Below, one piece after another: positions 21,618 through 33,640 of a DNA stretch of 64,000 nucleotides. The DNA comes from Cydia pomonella (taxonomy: Eukaryota > Arthropoda > Insecta > Lepidoptera > Tortricidae). The translations under genes and the position numbers were made by a program. Where the stretch lies: NCBI RefSeq assembly GCF_033807575.1, contig NC_084703.1, positions 8,680,001 to 8,744,000 on the forward strand, given 5' to 3'. The notes under the pieces are model-generated. The model made no database searches. It had not been told where the DNA came from and was given only the letters and a program-made list of their open reading frames with translations. The first letter of the stretch is position 1. Each line of letters opens with the position of its first letter.

Positions 21618-24281
21618 TAAACGTGTTTTAAATAGGGAGCATACAATATTATTCGTAACACTCAGATTCCCTAATAGTAGCAAGTCGAAGAACTACCTAC
21701 TCAATGGTGTCTTATTTATTCGGGCTGATGATCTTGTTAATTTGTTATCATTTCAGAAAATATACATCCCAGCACAAAATAAATCATGTAAAATAGGCGG
21801 CTAAGAATCTTTAGCTTTTGCTTTAAAAAAGTTATCAGATATCTGGCTTGACTAACCATACACCTTTATTACAACACTATGGCTTGGCGGTTCGGTTGGC
21901 ATGACATCTCACGTTTCAGGGCCCACTCATATTTCCCTCATAGTTTGGGAAATGCTGGACTAAGATATTATGGCTTTCTTTACAAAAAACTTTATGGGTC
22001 AAAAACTATTTTAGTTTCAGGTTATAAAGGTCTTTCCGATTCCTCATAAAATAAATGAACTTGAAGCTAAATTTTCTTAACGGACCCTTACAAGCATGTT
22101 CCGTTTTTATACTTCTTAATAGCTGTACGGTACGATTAAAAGCTCAGTAAAATATACCTACATAATTTTATAACAAATAGTTGATACTAATGAAACATAT
22201 ATTATAATTCGTGTTAGCGCAAGAAAAAAATTAGCATGAGGATTTCATTGTCTGAAATTGTCTGGAATCACAGAACCCGTAATGTCCGTGAGTGACCCGT
22301 GCCGTTCTAAATCCTTTTGAGTTATATTATTATTTTGTCATAAACTGAAATTTAACACCCATATAACCAGAACAATACAGTTTAAAAATGGAAACCGGTC
22401 GTTATTCGAAATTATAATACAAATAAATTTAATAAAACCACCCATGTTGACAAGTTGGGCAAATAAGAAGTACATAACATAAACATACACATCTACATAT
22501 ACATTATATATACATTTTGTTTTTAAATTTTAACTATATTAAGTTCAAAGATTATTAAGTATTGTTTTAAAAATATATATTTATTCAGGGTTGGCAAAAT
22601 GAAAAATATTTCATAAATTTTGGACTTAATATAATTAAAATTTGAAAAAACAAAGTGTATCACTTTTATTTGCCCACTCTGTATATGGAACTGAGATTGA
22701 CAATATACAAAATATCTCTAAGAGGCGTATCCTTCTTATGAAGGGCTCCGTACCAAAATGGATTAAGAACAGTGTTTTGTTCTTAAACTATTAATGTGTA
22801 TAAGGGGCATAGATAACGTATTATTTCGAGTATATCAGCTGGAATACATCCAGTCTGACCAAAAGTTTCCCTGGGGACCTCCAAAGCGGCCGGTCGTGAG
22901 CAGATATATAATAACTAATCTCTGGTGGTACATTTGTTTATTTATGTCACCGAGATAGACTAAAACCAGCGAGCCGTGCCATAAAATAAAATGCCGTTAT
23001 TTCACAACTGTACCTGGTACCTAGTATCTAGTTTGTGAGGTAAGGGAAGAGTAGGGGAATGTAAGGGATTCCATACATTCTACATGTACGACTCTTCTCT
23101 TTCCGCATGACTCTATTGCGGTATTTTCGATTAGGACACCCCGTCTGTCAACTGTCTACTTAACTAATGCCTATCAATTTGGGACACGGTATTTTTTCCC
23201 CGAAATAAGAAATTAAAAGAATAATGTTAGCTTTAAGAGTAAAATATAAAATATTTTCCGCAAAATATTTTTTTTGTGTTTCACCGAAAATTTTATTATA
23301 AAATAATTGTAGATACAATAGGAAAGGCTTTATTGAGGTTCAACTTGAGAATCTTAAATATAAATTTCTTGAATTATTACTTAAATGTCTCATTTGACAA
23401 ACATCACGCCGCCAATAAACGGCTAACAGACCATTTTTAAACATTTTAAGGGCGAATTAATTCTGGCAATGGTCTCTTAAGAGTTCTCCTGTTAGTACTG
23501 TCAACATGATTCAATTCTTGTGCTTCATAAATTTAATACCCCTGTCTATTACTTCCGTAAGATTGATAATTTGTTTGTCATGTCATGTGTCAAGTTGGTT
23601 TTAGTTTGATTTTACCTATTTCATGTTACACAATAAAATAGTTTTATAAGTCTACGGTTGAAAAAAATTCAACTTATTTCGAAACTAAAGCAAGGTATCT
23701 TTTAACGTTAAGACTAAATAATTATCAGTGTTACACTAAAGATAAAAGCGTACCTTAATTGAATTAAGAAACTTAAGATGAGATAACCAACTACTTAGAT
23801 TTTACATGTTGTAATAAGTCCTTATATTCTATAAATTCTATGTAGAGCTACATATAAGTACGTAATCAAATATTCATATTTCCGTTTTAAATTTTAATGA
23901 AATGTATCTGGGTTGTCATGGAAATTTATGGTCGTGGCCTATTATAGAGCTAATTTCCATATTTATTGTCAAGATGATCAACCATTTTAATTTTAATCTC
24001 TATCAAAGTAAACTATTTAAACGTTGCGCTTTTGATACTGGCGACTTGGCGACGTAAAGTGAAAATAAAAAGGATTATCGTGAACTCTTTGCATAAATTA
24101 CGTTTAGAAATTGCTGAGAATGGCTCTTTATCGACATCGGAACTTCAACAGATTTTAATTTCATATCATAGTTCGCAGTATGAAAATCCTGCGAGATTGT
24201 AAACTTTGAGTTTTATTTTTATACTATTATATAAAGTTGCAGTAAAAAAGTAGTCAGATCAAATATTTGATTCTAATTGTA
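21618..24281. other. 2.7 kb AT-rich sequence, nothing recognised
   Basis: No open frames of note. A small trace of the AGGGTTCCGTA repeat begins at 22740. No splice-bounded exon could be supported. Confidence 0.4.
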
Positions 24282-24452
24282 TAGTGTTGTGTTCCTGCCG
24301 GTGAGTAAGGTTGCCAGAGCTCAACGAGGGGGTTGGGGTTACGGTCGGCAACGCGCATGTAACTCCTCTGGAGTTGCAGGCGTACATAGGCTACGGAGAC
24401 TGCTTACCATCAGGCGGGCCGTATGCTTGTTTGCCACCGACGTAGTATAAAA
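24282..24452 (+). mobile_element. LINE 3' end (or SINE sharing it), 5'-truncated
   Basis: From AGTGTTGTGTTCCTGCCGG to CGACGTAGTATAAAA, followed by a (TA) microsatellite at 24452-24472. The same sequence appears at 46670-46882 in the opposite orientation. Its last ~95 bases also end the LINE at 33378-33640, and its first part is at 27290-27342. This defines one 3'-tail family with four members in the window. Confidence 0.75.
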
Positions 24453-24472
24453 TATATATATATATATATATA

Positions 24473-25769
24473 TTTTAATATGTTTTGAAGTTGACATAGG
24501 TTGCTTAGATATTATCTTTATTATGGTGGCGCAAAAAAACCGATTATTTTAATTTTTTGTCTCGTGTAAAAATATGTAAGTTTATCATGTTTCAAGAGCC
24601 CCCTCCAAAGAACAGCTAGAAAAAAAACTTAAGAGATCGCTCCAAATTTTTAAAAATTTCAAAAATCGTCGAAAATCTAAATTTTTTTTTTCGTCAATCT
24701 TTTTTCTCGTCCTTTCATCATTTTCTACTCGACAAACTATGGAGGTTCTGAAACTTTAAAGACAATATTCCAATATCTACAGGGTGCCATTATTTTTTTA
24801 GGTTTCTAAGTACAGGACCGTAGATATTTTCGAGCGACTTTTGTAAATCAATATTTAGGAACTATAAATTTTTTTCTTCATAGTTGACATAGTTAAGAGT
24901 AACAATAAAGAAAGAGACACACGTTAAAGCTGGAACGGTGATTATCACTACAACATGATGAATTGACTAATTTATTCCGCTAATCTACACCAGATTTACT
25001 ATTTCGTCATCGTAATTTTTTCGTTGTTTTGGGAATAATTATTAGTTATTGTGCAGAATTTGGAGATTGTTCGTTAATTGTGTGTCTTAATCCTACATTC
25101 ACCGAGAATTGTGTATTTTGAACTGTAATCATCATTTTGTCTTGAGTCAATCTTTTATTGATCGAAACCAACGGTGGAAAAATGTTTCCAACTTTTGTAG
25201 AGTAAGTAACATATTTTTAGAACTGAATTCAACATGACCCATTACAGTGTTTTATATTTCATGCATGCAATAATCACCGGTTCTTTCTATCTTTATTATT
25301 TTGGGTCTGCAATAAATCAAAATTCAAAATATTTAGACCTTAATATAATATTACACAAATAATCCATATTTTTTTCAATAGTTTTTTTAGGCCCGGTAAC
25401 AGTGACAGTGTTATCTCATTACCTCCGATACAAACCGACAGTGTGCGCTGAAGCGCTGTTCCTTCGGCATTGACGGCCTCTTAAGTTATAATAAGGTTTT
25501 CTAGCCCTTTTGAACTAGAAATCGGAATCGGCTAATGGCTCCATGTAAAACTTATGTATCCCCCTAAAATAGTCCATAAAATAGCTTATTTCTAAAAGTA
25601 GATTTGAAATGCACGCTCCATTGCCTCATCCTCCATTGCCCACAACAACAAGAACCGAGGCAGATGTGTCCGGCTCAGTTCCACTTAAGCTTAGCGTCTG
25701 TCGCATCTACGTTGTCTAGTTTGGTTTCAGAGTTTAATACGGTCCGTCAGCTATCGTCCAAAATACTAA
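24473..25769. other. AT-rich sequence, nothing firm
   Basis: Long A and T runs around 24600-24860 give the look of an old dispersed repeat but I could not find a partner copy. The minus/plus frames here are short. Confidence 0.35.
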
Positions 25770-25892
25770 GGGCTTACTGCAAATACCGAAGTTCGCAAAT
25801 TGCGGGCATCTTTCTCTTTTACTCCAACTAAGGCGTAATTAGAGTAACAGAGAAGGATGCCCGCAATTTGCTTCGGTGTTCGCGGTAAGCCC
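25770..25892. mobile_element. Palindromic MITE, family shared with 56793-57051
   Basis: GGCTTACTGC..., AAATTGCGGGCATC and TCTCTTTTACTC on the left are mirrored by GAGTAACAGAGA, GATGCCCGCAATTT and GGTAAGCC on the right around a short centre. The central blocks are the same as those of the larger MITE at 56793-57051. The open frames 25604-25831 and 25857-26225 run through its arms and are artefacts. Confidence 0.75.
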
Positions 25893-26045
25893 TCTGCAAT
25901 GTACGGCTTGCTAGCAAATCACAAGGGAAACAGTTCCCAGCTCCCAGCCTGTAAGGCCTTGGCCAAACCGTTTGACCTAGGAAGCTATTTTTTTACAATA
26001 GGCTGTTTATATTTTTCACATTCGGCAAGATGCATCCCTACTATC

Positions 26046-26072
26046 CATTACCTACACGAAGTAGGTAATGGT
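26046..26072. repeat. Perfect 11-bp inverted repeat
   Basis: CCATTACCTAC and GTAGGTAATGG are separated by five bases. It is too short to class. Confidence 0.5.
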
Positions 26073-26096
26073 GTGAAATGTTCCTCGCTGCTTAGT

Positions 26097-26213
26097 ATGG
26101 TATTCCACCTGTCTAATTACATAGTCCAATATGTATTTGCGTCTTACATATTGCTTAATGAGAGAGTGGGAGGCAATGACATTGAACCAAGAAATTGGAC
26201 AGATGGAATACCA
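26097..26213. mobile_element. 117-bp MITE with ~21-bp inverted ends
   Basis: ATGGTATTCCACCTGTCTAATT at the left end pairs with AATTGGACAGATGGAATACCA at the right end with three mismatches or so. The centre is not palindromic. It lies inside the 122-codon frame 25857-26225, which I therefore do not treat as a gene. Confidence 0.6.
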
Positions 26214-26532
26214 CCCTTAGACTAATAGTGTAATAGTTAAAGCTAGAGACTCGAATAGAATCAGCCGAGTAATTGTTCGAAATAGTGCTGTGTAATGAAC
26301 CTATGCAATGGGGCAGTTTATTTTTTTTAATTTAGGCAAATAACAAACCAGTATTCAATATTTTTTTATAAGTGATCAAAATATTTAAAAACCTTGAAAT
26401 TTGCTAATTTTTTATTGAAACCATGCAATATTTAATAAAATTTATATGTTACATAACAGATCAAAAGTTATTTATTATATTTATAGAAACAATATTATTA
26501 ATGAGTTGGTTTTAAATTTTGACTAATCCCTA

Positions 26533-26700
26533 CAATGATTATAAATGCGATAGTAACTCTGTCTGTTTGTTACCTCTTCACGCTAAAACCATTGAACTAA
26601 TTTTGATGTAATTCGGTATGGATATAGTTTGAGGCCTGGGGAAGGACTTACGATCGTTTTTATCAATCATTATCATCATACCACGCAGACAAAGGAGAAC
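26533..26700 (-). mobile_element. RTE-type LINE/SINE 3' end, diverged
   Basis: From 'ataaatgcgatagtaactctg' (26540 on) through CTCTTCACGCTAAAACCATTG and a GATTTTGATG-like block to GGCCTGGGGAAGGACTTACG, this is the recognisable 3' region of a very common lepidopteran RTE-type family, read on the minus strand. It is diverged and truncated. A related fragment in the opposite orientation is at 54325-54445. Confidence 0.65.
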
Positions 26701-27149
26701 ATATTTAGGTAATAAAATGAAAAATAATGCTGCAAACACGGCATTCGGCGGGAGTTACAACCCTACTGCGCGAACTAATCGTGTGAGATATTTGCCCCCG
26801 CTAAGAGTAATAGTTAACGGTAGAGACTCGAATAGTTTTCAACCAGCCGGGTAATTGAAACTGGGGGACTATCGCGAATCTTGATTATCGGAGATTCTTC
26901 TACTTGCGTCTCTATCACTCGAATAAGTCAGAATGTTAGAGAGGCGAATATACGAAAGTTTGCGCTAGGAATATTTACACAACATGTAATGGTGAATTTT
27001 ATAGCAAACTCTAGTTAAACAGAGGAAAATTTAAATGTGAAAAATATAACAAAGTAGAATTTAACCATATGATTATTAAATTAAAAGGTTAGGTATAATT
27101 AGAACCCTTATTTGCTACTTTATCGACTATCTAAGAGAGATATGGACAC
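26701..27149. other. Short unannotated stretch
   Basis: No coding or repeat feature is supported beyond the flanking retroelement pieces. Confidence 0.35.
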
Positions 27150-27342
27150 TGTGAATGTCATCTCGCGGTGTGTGGTAGGGCACAGCACAGCGAATGTCAT
27201 TCCAGATCTAGAGCAGAGCCCGACTGAGGAAGTACGAGTACCTCCATCTTACAGCAAACAGCAGCCAAATAACACTAGACCCTGCTCATAGTGTTGTGTT
27301 CCTGCCGGTGAGTAAGGTTGCCAGAGCTCAACGAGGGTGAGG
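27150..27342 (+). mobile_element. Retroelement fragment lacking its 3' tail
   Basis: A body segment ('ggtagggcacagcacagcg' and CAGATCTAGAGCAGAGCCCG) runs into CCAAATAACACTAGACCC and then AGTGTTGTGTTCCTGCCGG. This joins the upstream body to the same 3' module seen at 24282 and 46670. It stops after CTCAACGAGGG, so the final ~110 bases are missing and other sequence follows. Confidence 0.65.
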
Positions 27343-29176
27343 AGTGTTAGGAATTACTTTGGGAATGGGGCAAACTTTGGGACAAAGATTATTTATTGGA
27401 CGACATTTTATTACACTAATTGCGTAAAACGTTCGGAAGCTTAAAAAATCGTGCATGATTGTGGTCCGTTCTACATATATTAATATACAAACTATATTAC
27501 TTTTCATTTTTCACGCTCTGAAAGTGGGTCATTGTTGTTCTATGAAGTGTGCAACAAATGATACGTATCTGCCTGTGAGCAGTTTAGTTTCTAAGTAAAT
27601 TCATCCAATTTTATTACGACAACTAAGCAATGATTGTATTGTTAAAGAATAAAATAAATGAAATGGTTAAAATTTGGTTTTAAATAGATTAGTTATATGA
27701 TTTCCATTCTGATATTTAACTCTCCATTCAAAAAATACTATTGTAGAAGTCTATAATTAGTTATAGTGTTTATAAACTAATGTATATATTTTAATTTCCT
27801 CGTATCCGAAATGAAAAGTAATGTTTCACTCGGGTGAAATGCAATATTTCAGCCTCAGACTATTTGCGCTCTAGTTCGAGTGCCAAACTACCTCGACTCA
27901 AATAAGTGCTTTCATCCGTTGATTAACACATAATATAGTTTTAGTGCATCGTTATGATTGTTATAAAAGGGCTCTGATACTGTTTTGTATGTAGGTAATG
28001 GCTTTTCTACTACCAATCACCTTTTATTTCTCATATACACTTGAATTATTATACCTAAGACTATATACATATCCTAAAATGTCCGTTAGTGACGTCATAA
28101 GGAATCTATCCATAAAACTATTGTCTCAACTGTCTGCTCGAAGGAGACAGCACCCATAAAACGGCCTAGAAATCGTTACAAAAAGATAATGTATGTCTAC
28201 CGATTTCTCGAAGACGGCTGAATCGATTTGACAAATTATGTATTTTCAATATTAGATCTAAGTATGCTTACGGTGATTTCGGCATTATGTTTTTTGTCTA
28301 TAATAGAAACAGACAAAAAATCGGACACTTAGTCCGCAATAATCTCACCAAACAAAATGTAGGTAGTATACAAATACTAGTAGTAATCAGACCAATTAGC
28401 TAAAGTACGATTACCACCTGTTATGTCATATAATTTAAGTGCTTAGAAATCGAAATGTAATATAAAATATTAAGGCACAATTACTAATATATGAACCAAA
28501 TTTCTACAAGCAAATTCGATACGGCTGCTATTAATATATGCCTAATAAGCGAATGCCAGTGTCCAGACAATTACGCTTCAGTGATTTACCACTGATTTCT
28601 ATGGCAAGCAATATCGTAAACTATCTACGGAATGTTTATTACGATATGCGTGACAAGCTTAAGGGTTCTCACCAGAGTTAAATACGAGTAAGCTGCCCTT
28701 CGAAGCCTTAATACTGTCTGCAAATGAGCCGAAATCAGCACTGTTAAACAAAGCCCCTTACTACACAACTGGCAACCATGCTTCCGATTTCGTACGTTAA
28801 AAAAAAGTCATGAATAAGTTCTGTCAAACATAATATTGCCGATTCTTAGCAGCCATTTTAATATGTTTACCTCTTGTATACAATTGCGCTATAGACCGAT
28901 TTATGTTTGTGATTTCTTTTCTATCCAGCGTAAGGTTAAAACTCAGAATTCCATTAATTGTGATATATTTTCATACGGCTTTTATCATATCATGTATCAA
29001 AAATAATTCAGGTACGCTACATATAATTTCAAAGCGTTTTATCTAAAATATTTCTGGCATTTTTAATTCACAATACTTAATTCCAATTTTCCTACATATA
29101 ACCTAATCCTTTACACCAAAGACTATTATAACTTAAGTGCGCTACACATGTCGTACTTAGTGCATGCTAGACTAAC
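27343..29176. other. 1.8 kb AT-rich sequence, one weak dispersed repeat
   Basis: Positions 27504-27560 resemble 34986-35040 ('catttttca-g-tctg-aagtgg-tcatt'), which hints at an old repeat with copies in both places. No gene evidence. Confidence 0.35.
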
Positions 29177-29332
29177 GGCCCGATTAGAACCTTAATATAG
29201 GTCAAATATTAGATTATATACGATATGGATAGGATATGTCATAGTAAAAAGTGACGTTTCTTCAAACAAAAACGTCACGTTTGACATTGAGATATCCGAT
29301 TATTTGACGTATCTTAAAGTTCAAATCAGGCC
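29177..29332. mobile_element. 156-bp MITE with inverted ends GGCCYGATT
   Basis: The left arm GGCCCGATTAGAACCTTAA and the right arm (inverse GGCCTGATTTGAACTTTAA) start an imperfect hairpin that continues through GTCAAATA, and a central AAAGTGACGTTTC...AACGTCAC inverted pair. It is a typical lepidopteran MITE. Confidence 0.7.
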
Positions 29333-30594
29333 ATAAGCCTTTTCCTTAAATATCTCGTGCACCTAGTTAGCATGGATGCAAACAATTAGTTCTGGGAAAT
29401 ATATTTTTTAAATGTATTTGTACATCATATTGTCGCACTTACTAAACCCATATTCGAATTAGAACCTTCGCGAGTCATAAACTCATAACTAACATGAGAT
29501 AATTTAATGGTTTTTCCTACTAAAGTATTTGCATCTCCATTTTCAGGCCACTGTATCCGGTGTGTGGAGCTCGGCGTGTGGCGTGTCGCGATTCTTGCTT
29601 TCAGCGACTTAAAATAATGAATAAAAACCGTCCAATGATACCAGTCTAGCATAAGAACACTGGAAGAAAAACGTCCTAGTATTTAACAGCTTGTAACCAA
29701 ATAAATACTGAGCATCTAAAGTTACTTAGCGGCTAGTTTCAAGCCTTAGTTGCTGAGTTGATATTTCAATCGCTCAGTTTCATTTTTGTAGGTAAGGTTA
29801 GGTTAGTATGAAGCTGTCATCATCAGACCCCATTTCAATCGTTGACAGCCCGTTTGTTAGGAAAATATATACCTCTATTGCCAAGAATTAAGATAAATGA
29901 TAGCAACTAATGGGAGTGTCCAGTACTGGGACATTTACGTTGGGCGATACCTATGACGTCATTAGGTATTTTACTTTTATCTCGAAGGCAACAACTAACA
30001 TAGTGTATGTAAACTCAGCATTATTTAATTTGTAACTGTGTTTCTCATGTTTTTATTTCTATGTACAATAAAGTATATACATACTTACTGATAGTTGGAT
30101 AGTAAAACGTGGAATATTGTAAGTTAAACGACGCTCAAAGTTTTAATTGCCACTCGTTTCATCGAACCGACGTTTCTCGAACAGTACCTATTATGCGATT
30201 AATTAATTAAAATCCACTACATTTTGCGGGAATAACTTTTAATTTATATTGCCTTTTTTAGAAATTTCTAAAGTGGAAAAAAGGGAGAATATATTTAGCA
30301 TTAAAATATTAATATAGTGCTTAACAATTAATTTTACCTACCTAGTAAATGATTTTTTATTAAAATATTTAAGATTGATATTAAATTTGTGAATATAAGC
30401 CTAGGATTTGTCAAGGAAACAGTATGGGTACATAGTAGAGTAGAAAAGCTATTTTAGAAGCAATGTTATAAAAAAACAGTCAGTATTGCTACACTTTGTT
30501 AATGTTGGCCTTACGAAGCTTACTTATAAGCTCCGTGTCTTAGATCTTGGCATCTAAGAGTCAACCATAAATCAAAGTTAAATAAATTCAAAAC
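29333..30594. other. 1.3 kb without a supported gene
   Basis: The 75-codon minus frame at 29425-29652 has no recognisable features. No repeat is recognised. Confidence 0.35.
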
Positions 30595-30624
30595 ATTCTG
30601 GGGGCACGGCCGTGCCCCCAGAAT
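30595..30624. repeat. Perfect 30-bp GC-rich palindrome
   Basis: ATTCTGGGGGCACGG followed directly by CCGTGCCCCCAGAAT, with no spacer and no mismatch, in otherwise AT-rich DNA. It may be the residue of a GC-rich MITE. Confidence 0.75.
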
Positions 30625-31242
30625 GAGAATATATTTTACTGGTATTAGACTGTCACCGTTTATGAAAAAACACTGAGCAGAGAAATAATAATGTTTCCTT
30701 AAAAAATGAAATTGCAATATAATGACTGTGTTTCATGTTTTATTGTAAAAAGATTTAAATATGTTATCTAATCCTGTTCAACCAGCGTGATAGGTTATGC
30801 GTCACAACATGGTAGCCGATCGAAAATAGGTACCTTTTCATTCACAATATTTCAGGAAGTTTTGATGAATATGGCTTTTTATCCGAGAGTAATTTTTAGC
30901 AGTTGTGGACGGACAAAACTATGACAAAACACATTATTGCTACTCTGAATTAATTTCGAAAGTAAAAAGAATTCCTAATAACGATTAAAAATCGAAGACG
31001 TGAGTGGATGAATGAGTTATTGTTACAAAAACATATTGTTGAGTAGATCGCAGTTAAATATGTTTAATAATTGATAAGACAATGTTTTATTTGTGAAGAT
31101 GCAAGTTATACAATGATAGATATAATAAATACAATAATTATTTTAGAAGTATACATATTACTCTATTTTAGATACCTCCTTCATTCACGTTCAAAATTCA
31201 CACATGAATAAAATGAATTCGGTGCATTAAGCATTGACATAT
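30625..31242. other. AT-rich spacer
   Basis: Nothing supported. Confidence 0.35.
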
Positions 31243-31474
31243 ATTTAAGAACGGGCCTTACGGACACTAAGAATGGTGCTAGTTTAATGGTGTCACTCAC
31301 TAATTCATGCCAATCGTGCAGTCTAACGCAACTAGTTGCGACCAATCGCGCGTGTGATGCGAACTCATCAACCAATCGCGTTGTGGCGCTAAACTGCACG
31401 ATTGGCTCGAATTCGTGTGCGGTACACCGCTGTACTGGCCCCATTCTTACTGCCGGTAAAGCCCGTCCTTAGAT
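31243..31474. mobile_element. 232-bp MITE with ~34-bp inverted ends
   Basis: The left arm (TAAGAACGGGCCTTACGGAC...AAGAATGG) and right arm (inverse TAAGGACGGGCTTTACCGGC...AAGAATGG) pair over about 34 bases. A second inverted pair inside is CCAATCGTGCAGT/ACTGCACGATTGG-like, and CCAATCGCG is repeated. The two opposing open frames at 31181-31444 and 31287-31472 are products of this symmetry. Confidence 0.7.
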
Positions 31475-31762
31475 ATATAAATAAATTGTAAATGGCATTA
31501 AGGTGTTAATGGCCTAATTTTATTTTTTATCCTCTTAATGTCCTTTCAGAATCAGAAATTCTATTACTTTGGAACATTTTCGCAATAATAGTCATAAACC
31601 TAGATCAAGTACAAGAAAAAAACTTATTTAACAAGAGCATAACGTCATCTTAATACTGACTAACGCTTTTTACTCTTATTTGTAAAAATAAATACGCCTC
31701 GACATTGAATGAAAATGCTATGATTCAGTATGAAACGTTCTTCCATGTCAATAAAGTAAAAT
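31475..31762. other. Spacer before the LINE remnant
   Basis: Nothing recognised. The in-frame stop TAA at 31757-31759 marks the left limit of the LINE frame. Confidence 0.35.
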
Positions 31763-32386
31763 TTGAAAAACATACTAAGTTCGAAGGTACTAGGGTTCGA
31801 AATAGATACCTGTTTAAAGTGGGACCATCATATTAACAGACTCAGTGGAAGAATCGGCAGTGCGTGTTTTGCTGTAGAACGGGTAACTAGGCTAGTGTCA
31901 GATGAGGTCGCGCGCTCGTGCTATTTTGCTACAGTGCACTCGTTGATCCAGTATGGTGCGGAACTATGGGGACGCTGTGCCGAGTGGGAAAGAGTCTTCC
32001 GTCTCCAAAAGCGCGCGGTTAGAATAATCGCCAGAGTACCGCACAACACTCCTGCAAGACCCTACTTTAAAAAACTGGGAATACTGACCTTACCAGCTAT
32101 AGTCATCTTACAGGTGGCTGTGTATGTGCGGTCAAACCTAACAGCATACAAAACTCATAGTATGGTACATAATTATAACACGCGTAACGCCCATAAGCTC
32201 GTGGGCGTGAGCCGCAAGTTGGCCAAGTCGGCCAAGCTCACCCATGTCATGGGGCCTGCCGTCTACAACAAACTACCTGACACCATCACCAGCGCCCCAA
32301 ACTTGGCCATTTTTAAATGTCGCCTCAAACGCTGGCTTGAGCATCCGTTCTACGACTATAATGAATACTTAAATTTCCGCGAATAG
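31763..32386 (+). CDS. 5'-truncated non-LTR retrotransposon: reverse transcriptase C-terminal region
   Basis: This is the longest coding-like frame in the window (207 codons) and encodes the end of a LINE reverse transcriptase, the enzyme that copies the element's RNA at the target site. Motifs in order: VLGFEIDTCLKWDHHINRL (residues ~9-27), the 'K-LG...L.W..H' thumb motif; HSLIQYGAELWGRC (~59-72), the standard '(Y/I)..G...WG' motif; RVFRLQKRAVRIIARV (~78-93), the 'QK+A+R' helix; and a C-terminal module VMGPAVYNKLPDTITS then IFKCRLKRWLEHPFY (~162-197). The catalytic palm with YADD is missing, so this copy is dead. The first codon is TTG right after a stop, so the left edge is a truncation point and not a start. 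An AT-rich 3' untranslated tail runs to about 32535. No intact motif places it in a clade with certainty; jockey/CR1-like groups are likeliest. Confidence 0.9.
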   Translation: MKNILSSKVLGFEIDTCLKWDHHINRLSGRIGSACFAVERVTRLVSDEVARSCYFATVHSLIQYGAELWGRCAEWERVFRLQKRAVRIIARVPHNTPARPYFKKLGILTLPAIVILQVAVYVRSNLTAYKTHSMVHNYNTRNAHKLVGVSRKLAKSAKLTHVMGPAVYNKLPDTITSAPNLAIFKCRLKRWLEHPFYDYNEYLNFRE

Positions 32387-33377
32387 GATGATAAGTAATG
32401 TGTGTTTTTAATATTATTAACATTAATGTTTTTGATTTTGATTTGGATTTGTATATTTTGCGACGTATGTAAATATGCTCTATAATAATTATAACGTGTA
32501 AATTGGTTTTACTAATAAATAACTTATGACTTATGTTTGCGCACTAATGGCGTTATACATAAACGCGTTATTGGCCTAATTAGCTATGTATCGTTTGTTT
32601 TTATCTGTCATTAGGACTTATGTATTTGTAAGAAAGGGATAATAACGAAATCAAGCCCGTAAAGTTTTAAGAATCCTTATACCCCCTTGGTAGGTATGCC
32701 TCTTCATCCACGGAGAGTTTAACTTTTTCGTGTAAACGTTCATAATTCTGGTTTAAGGATTAATTTTATGAATATTAGAGGAAAAGTTACCCGGAATATC
32801 AGATACTTTTGGCGCGTTGTTTCATCCGCTATTTTTGATGCTGACTGTACTCATGAAACCCTATATTTTGTATCATTGCCACCAGTCAAGTGAAACAAAG
32901 TAGTATCGCCAATTCGCCAAGCGTGCAATCGGTGCAATATTCCAATCAAATAGAACAATGTGGCAGCATGCCGCTGCCGATGAAAAGAACGTGAGACACC
33001 GAAAGACAATATGTCACCTCTTTTATTAGCTTTATTCGTGTTGAGTTGCGGTGTGATCACTTGTATGTAGATATTTATTACCTATTAGGTAGTTAAATTA
33101 TCGCTTAGTCTTAGTACCCATAGTAGTATGTACTTAAAATTGATGGCACATTTTATAAAACACGCCGCAGCAGCCATAGGAGAAAAAAATAAGCCGCTAG
33201 GTAGATATTGTTTAAAAATGGAGCAAAAAGGTCCGAAATTACACGCAAAATCTACCAAGAGAGAGAATGATTGAATTAGTCAGTTGTAGTTGTAGGCTAT
33301 AGAAGAAATTGTAAATAGCTGGAAGGTTGAATATTTTACCTTCGGACGTTTTAAGCTATTTATATTTCTAGCAATCG
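32387..33377. other. LINE 3' tail and spacer
   Basis: The first ~150 bases are probably the 3' untranslated region of the LINE. 'ttgatgctgactgtact' near 32836 is an end remnant of the mariner-type MITE found at 3631-3969. The 69-codon minus frame at 32851-33060 is unsupported. Confidence 0.4.
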
Positions 33378-33640
33378 TTTTTTTAATACCACGACGGTGG
33401 CAAACAAGCATACGGTCCGCCTGATGGTAACCAGTCACCGTAGCTTATGGACGCCTGCAACTCCAGAGGTGTAACATGCGCGTTGCCGACCCTTTAAAAA
33501 TCTGTACACTCTTTATTGAAGAACCTCATACTGTAGACCCTCGGGAAAACCTCAGCAATTAGCTCATTCCACAATCAGAGCGTCCGCGGGAGGAAATTCC
33601 TCTTAAATCGCACAATGCGCGACCATTTAGGTTCTAGGGT
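33378..33640 (-). mobile_element. 5'-truncated LINE with shared 3' tail
   Basis: On the minus strand, a reverse transcriptase C-terminus (33638-33494) is followed directly by the tail GGGTCGGCAACGCGCATG ... TGTTTGCCACCG and a T-rich end at 33378. The tail is the same as that of the elements at 24282 and 46670, whereas the upstream body differs from theirs. The element is therefore either the autonomous parent or a chimera. Confidence 0.75.
33494..33638 (-). pseudogene. LINE reverse transcriptase C-terminus with in-frame stop
   Basis: The minus-strand frame reads EPKWSRIVRFKRNFLPRTL, then a TGA stop (where the family has a residue before Leu-Trp), then LWNELIAEVFPRVYSMRFF and NKECTDF to TAA at 33496-33494. 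The 'PRT..LWNEL..EVFP..Y....F' segment is the standard C-terminal signature of jockey/CR1-type LINE proteins. A similar signature is at 58889-59065 on the plus strand (LWNELSSAVFPDRYDLQTF). The internal stop and 5' truncation make it inactive. Confidence 0.75.

Noticed and set aside
25857..26225. 122-codon plus frame
   Set aside because: It crosses the arm of one MITE and all of another; composition is not coding-like.
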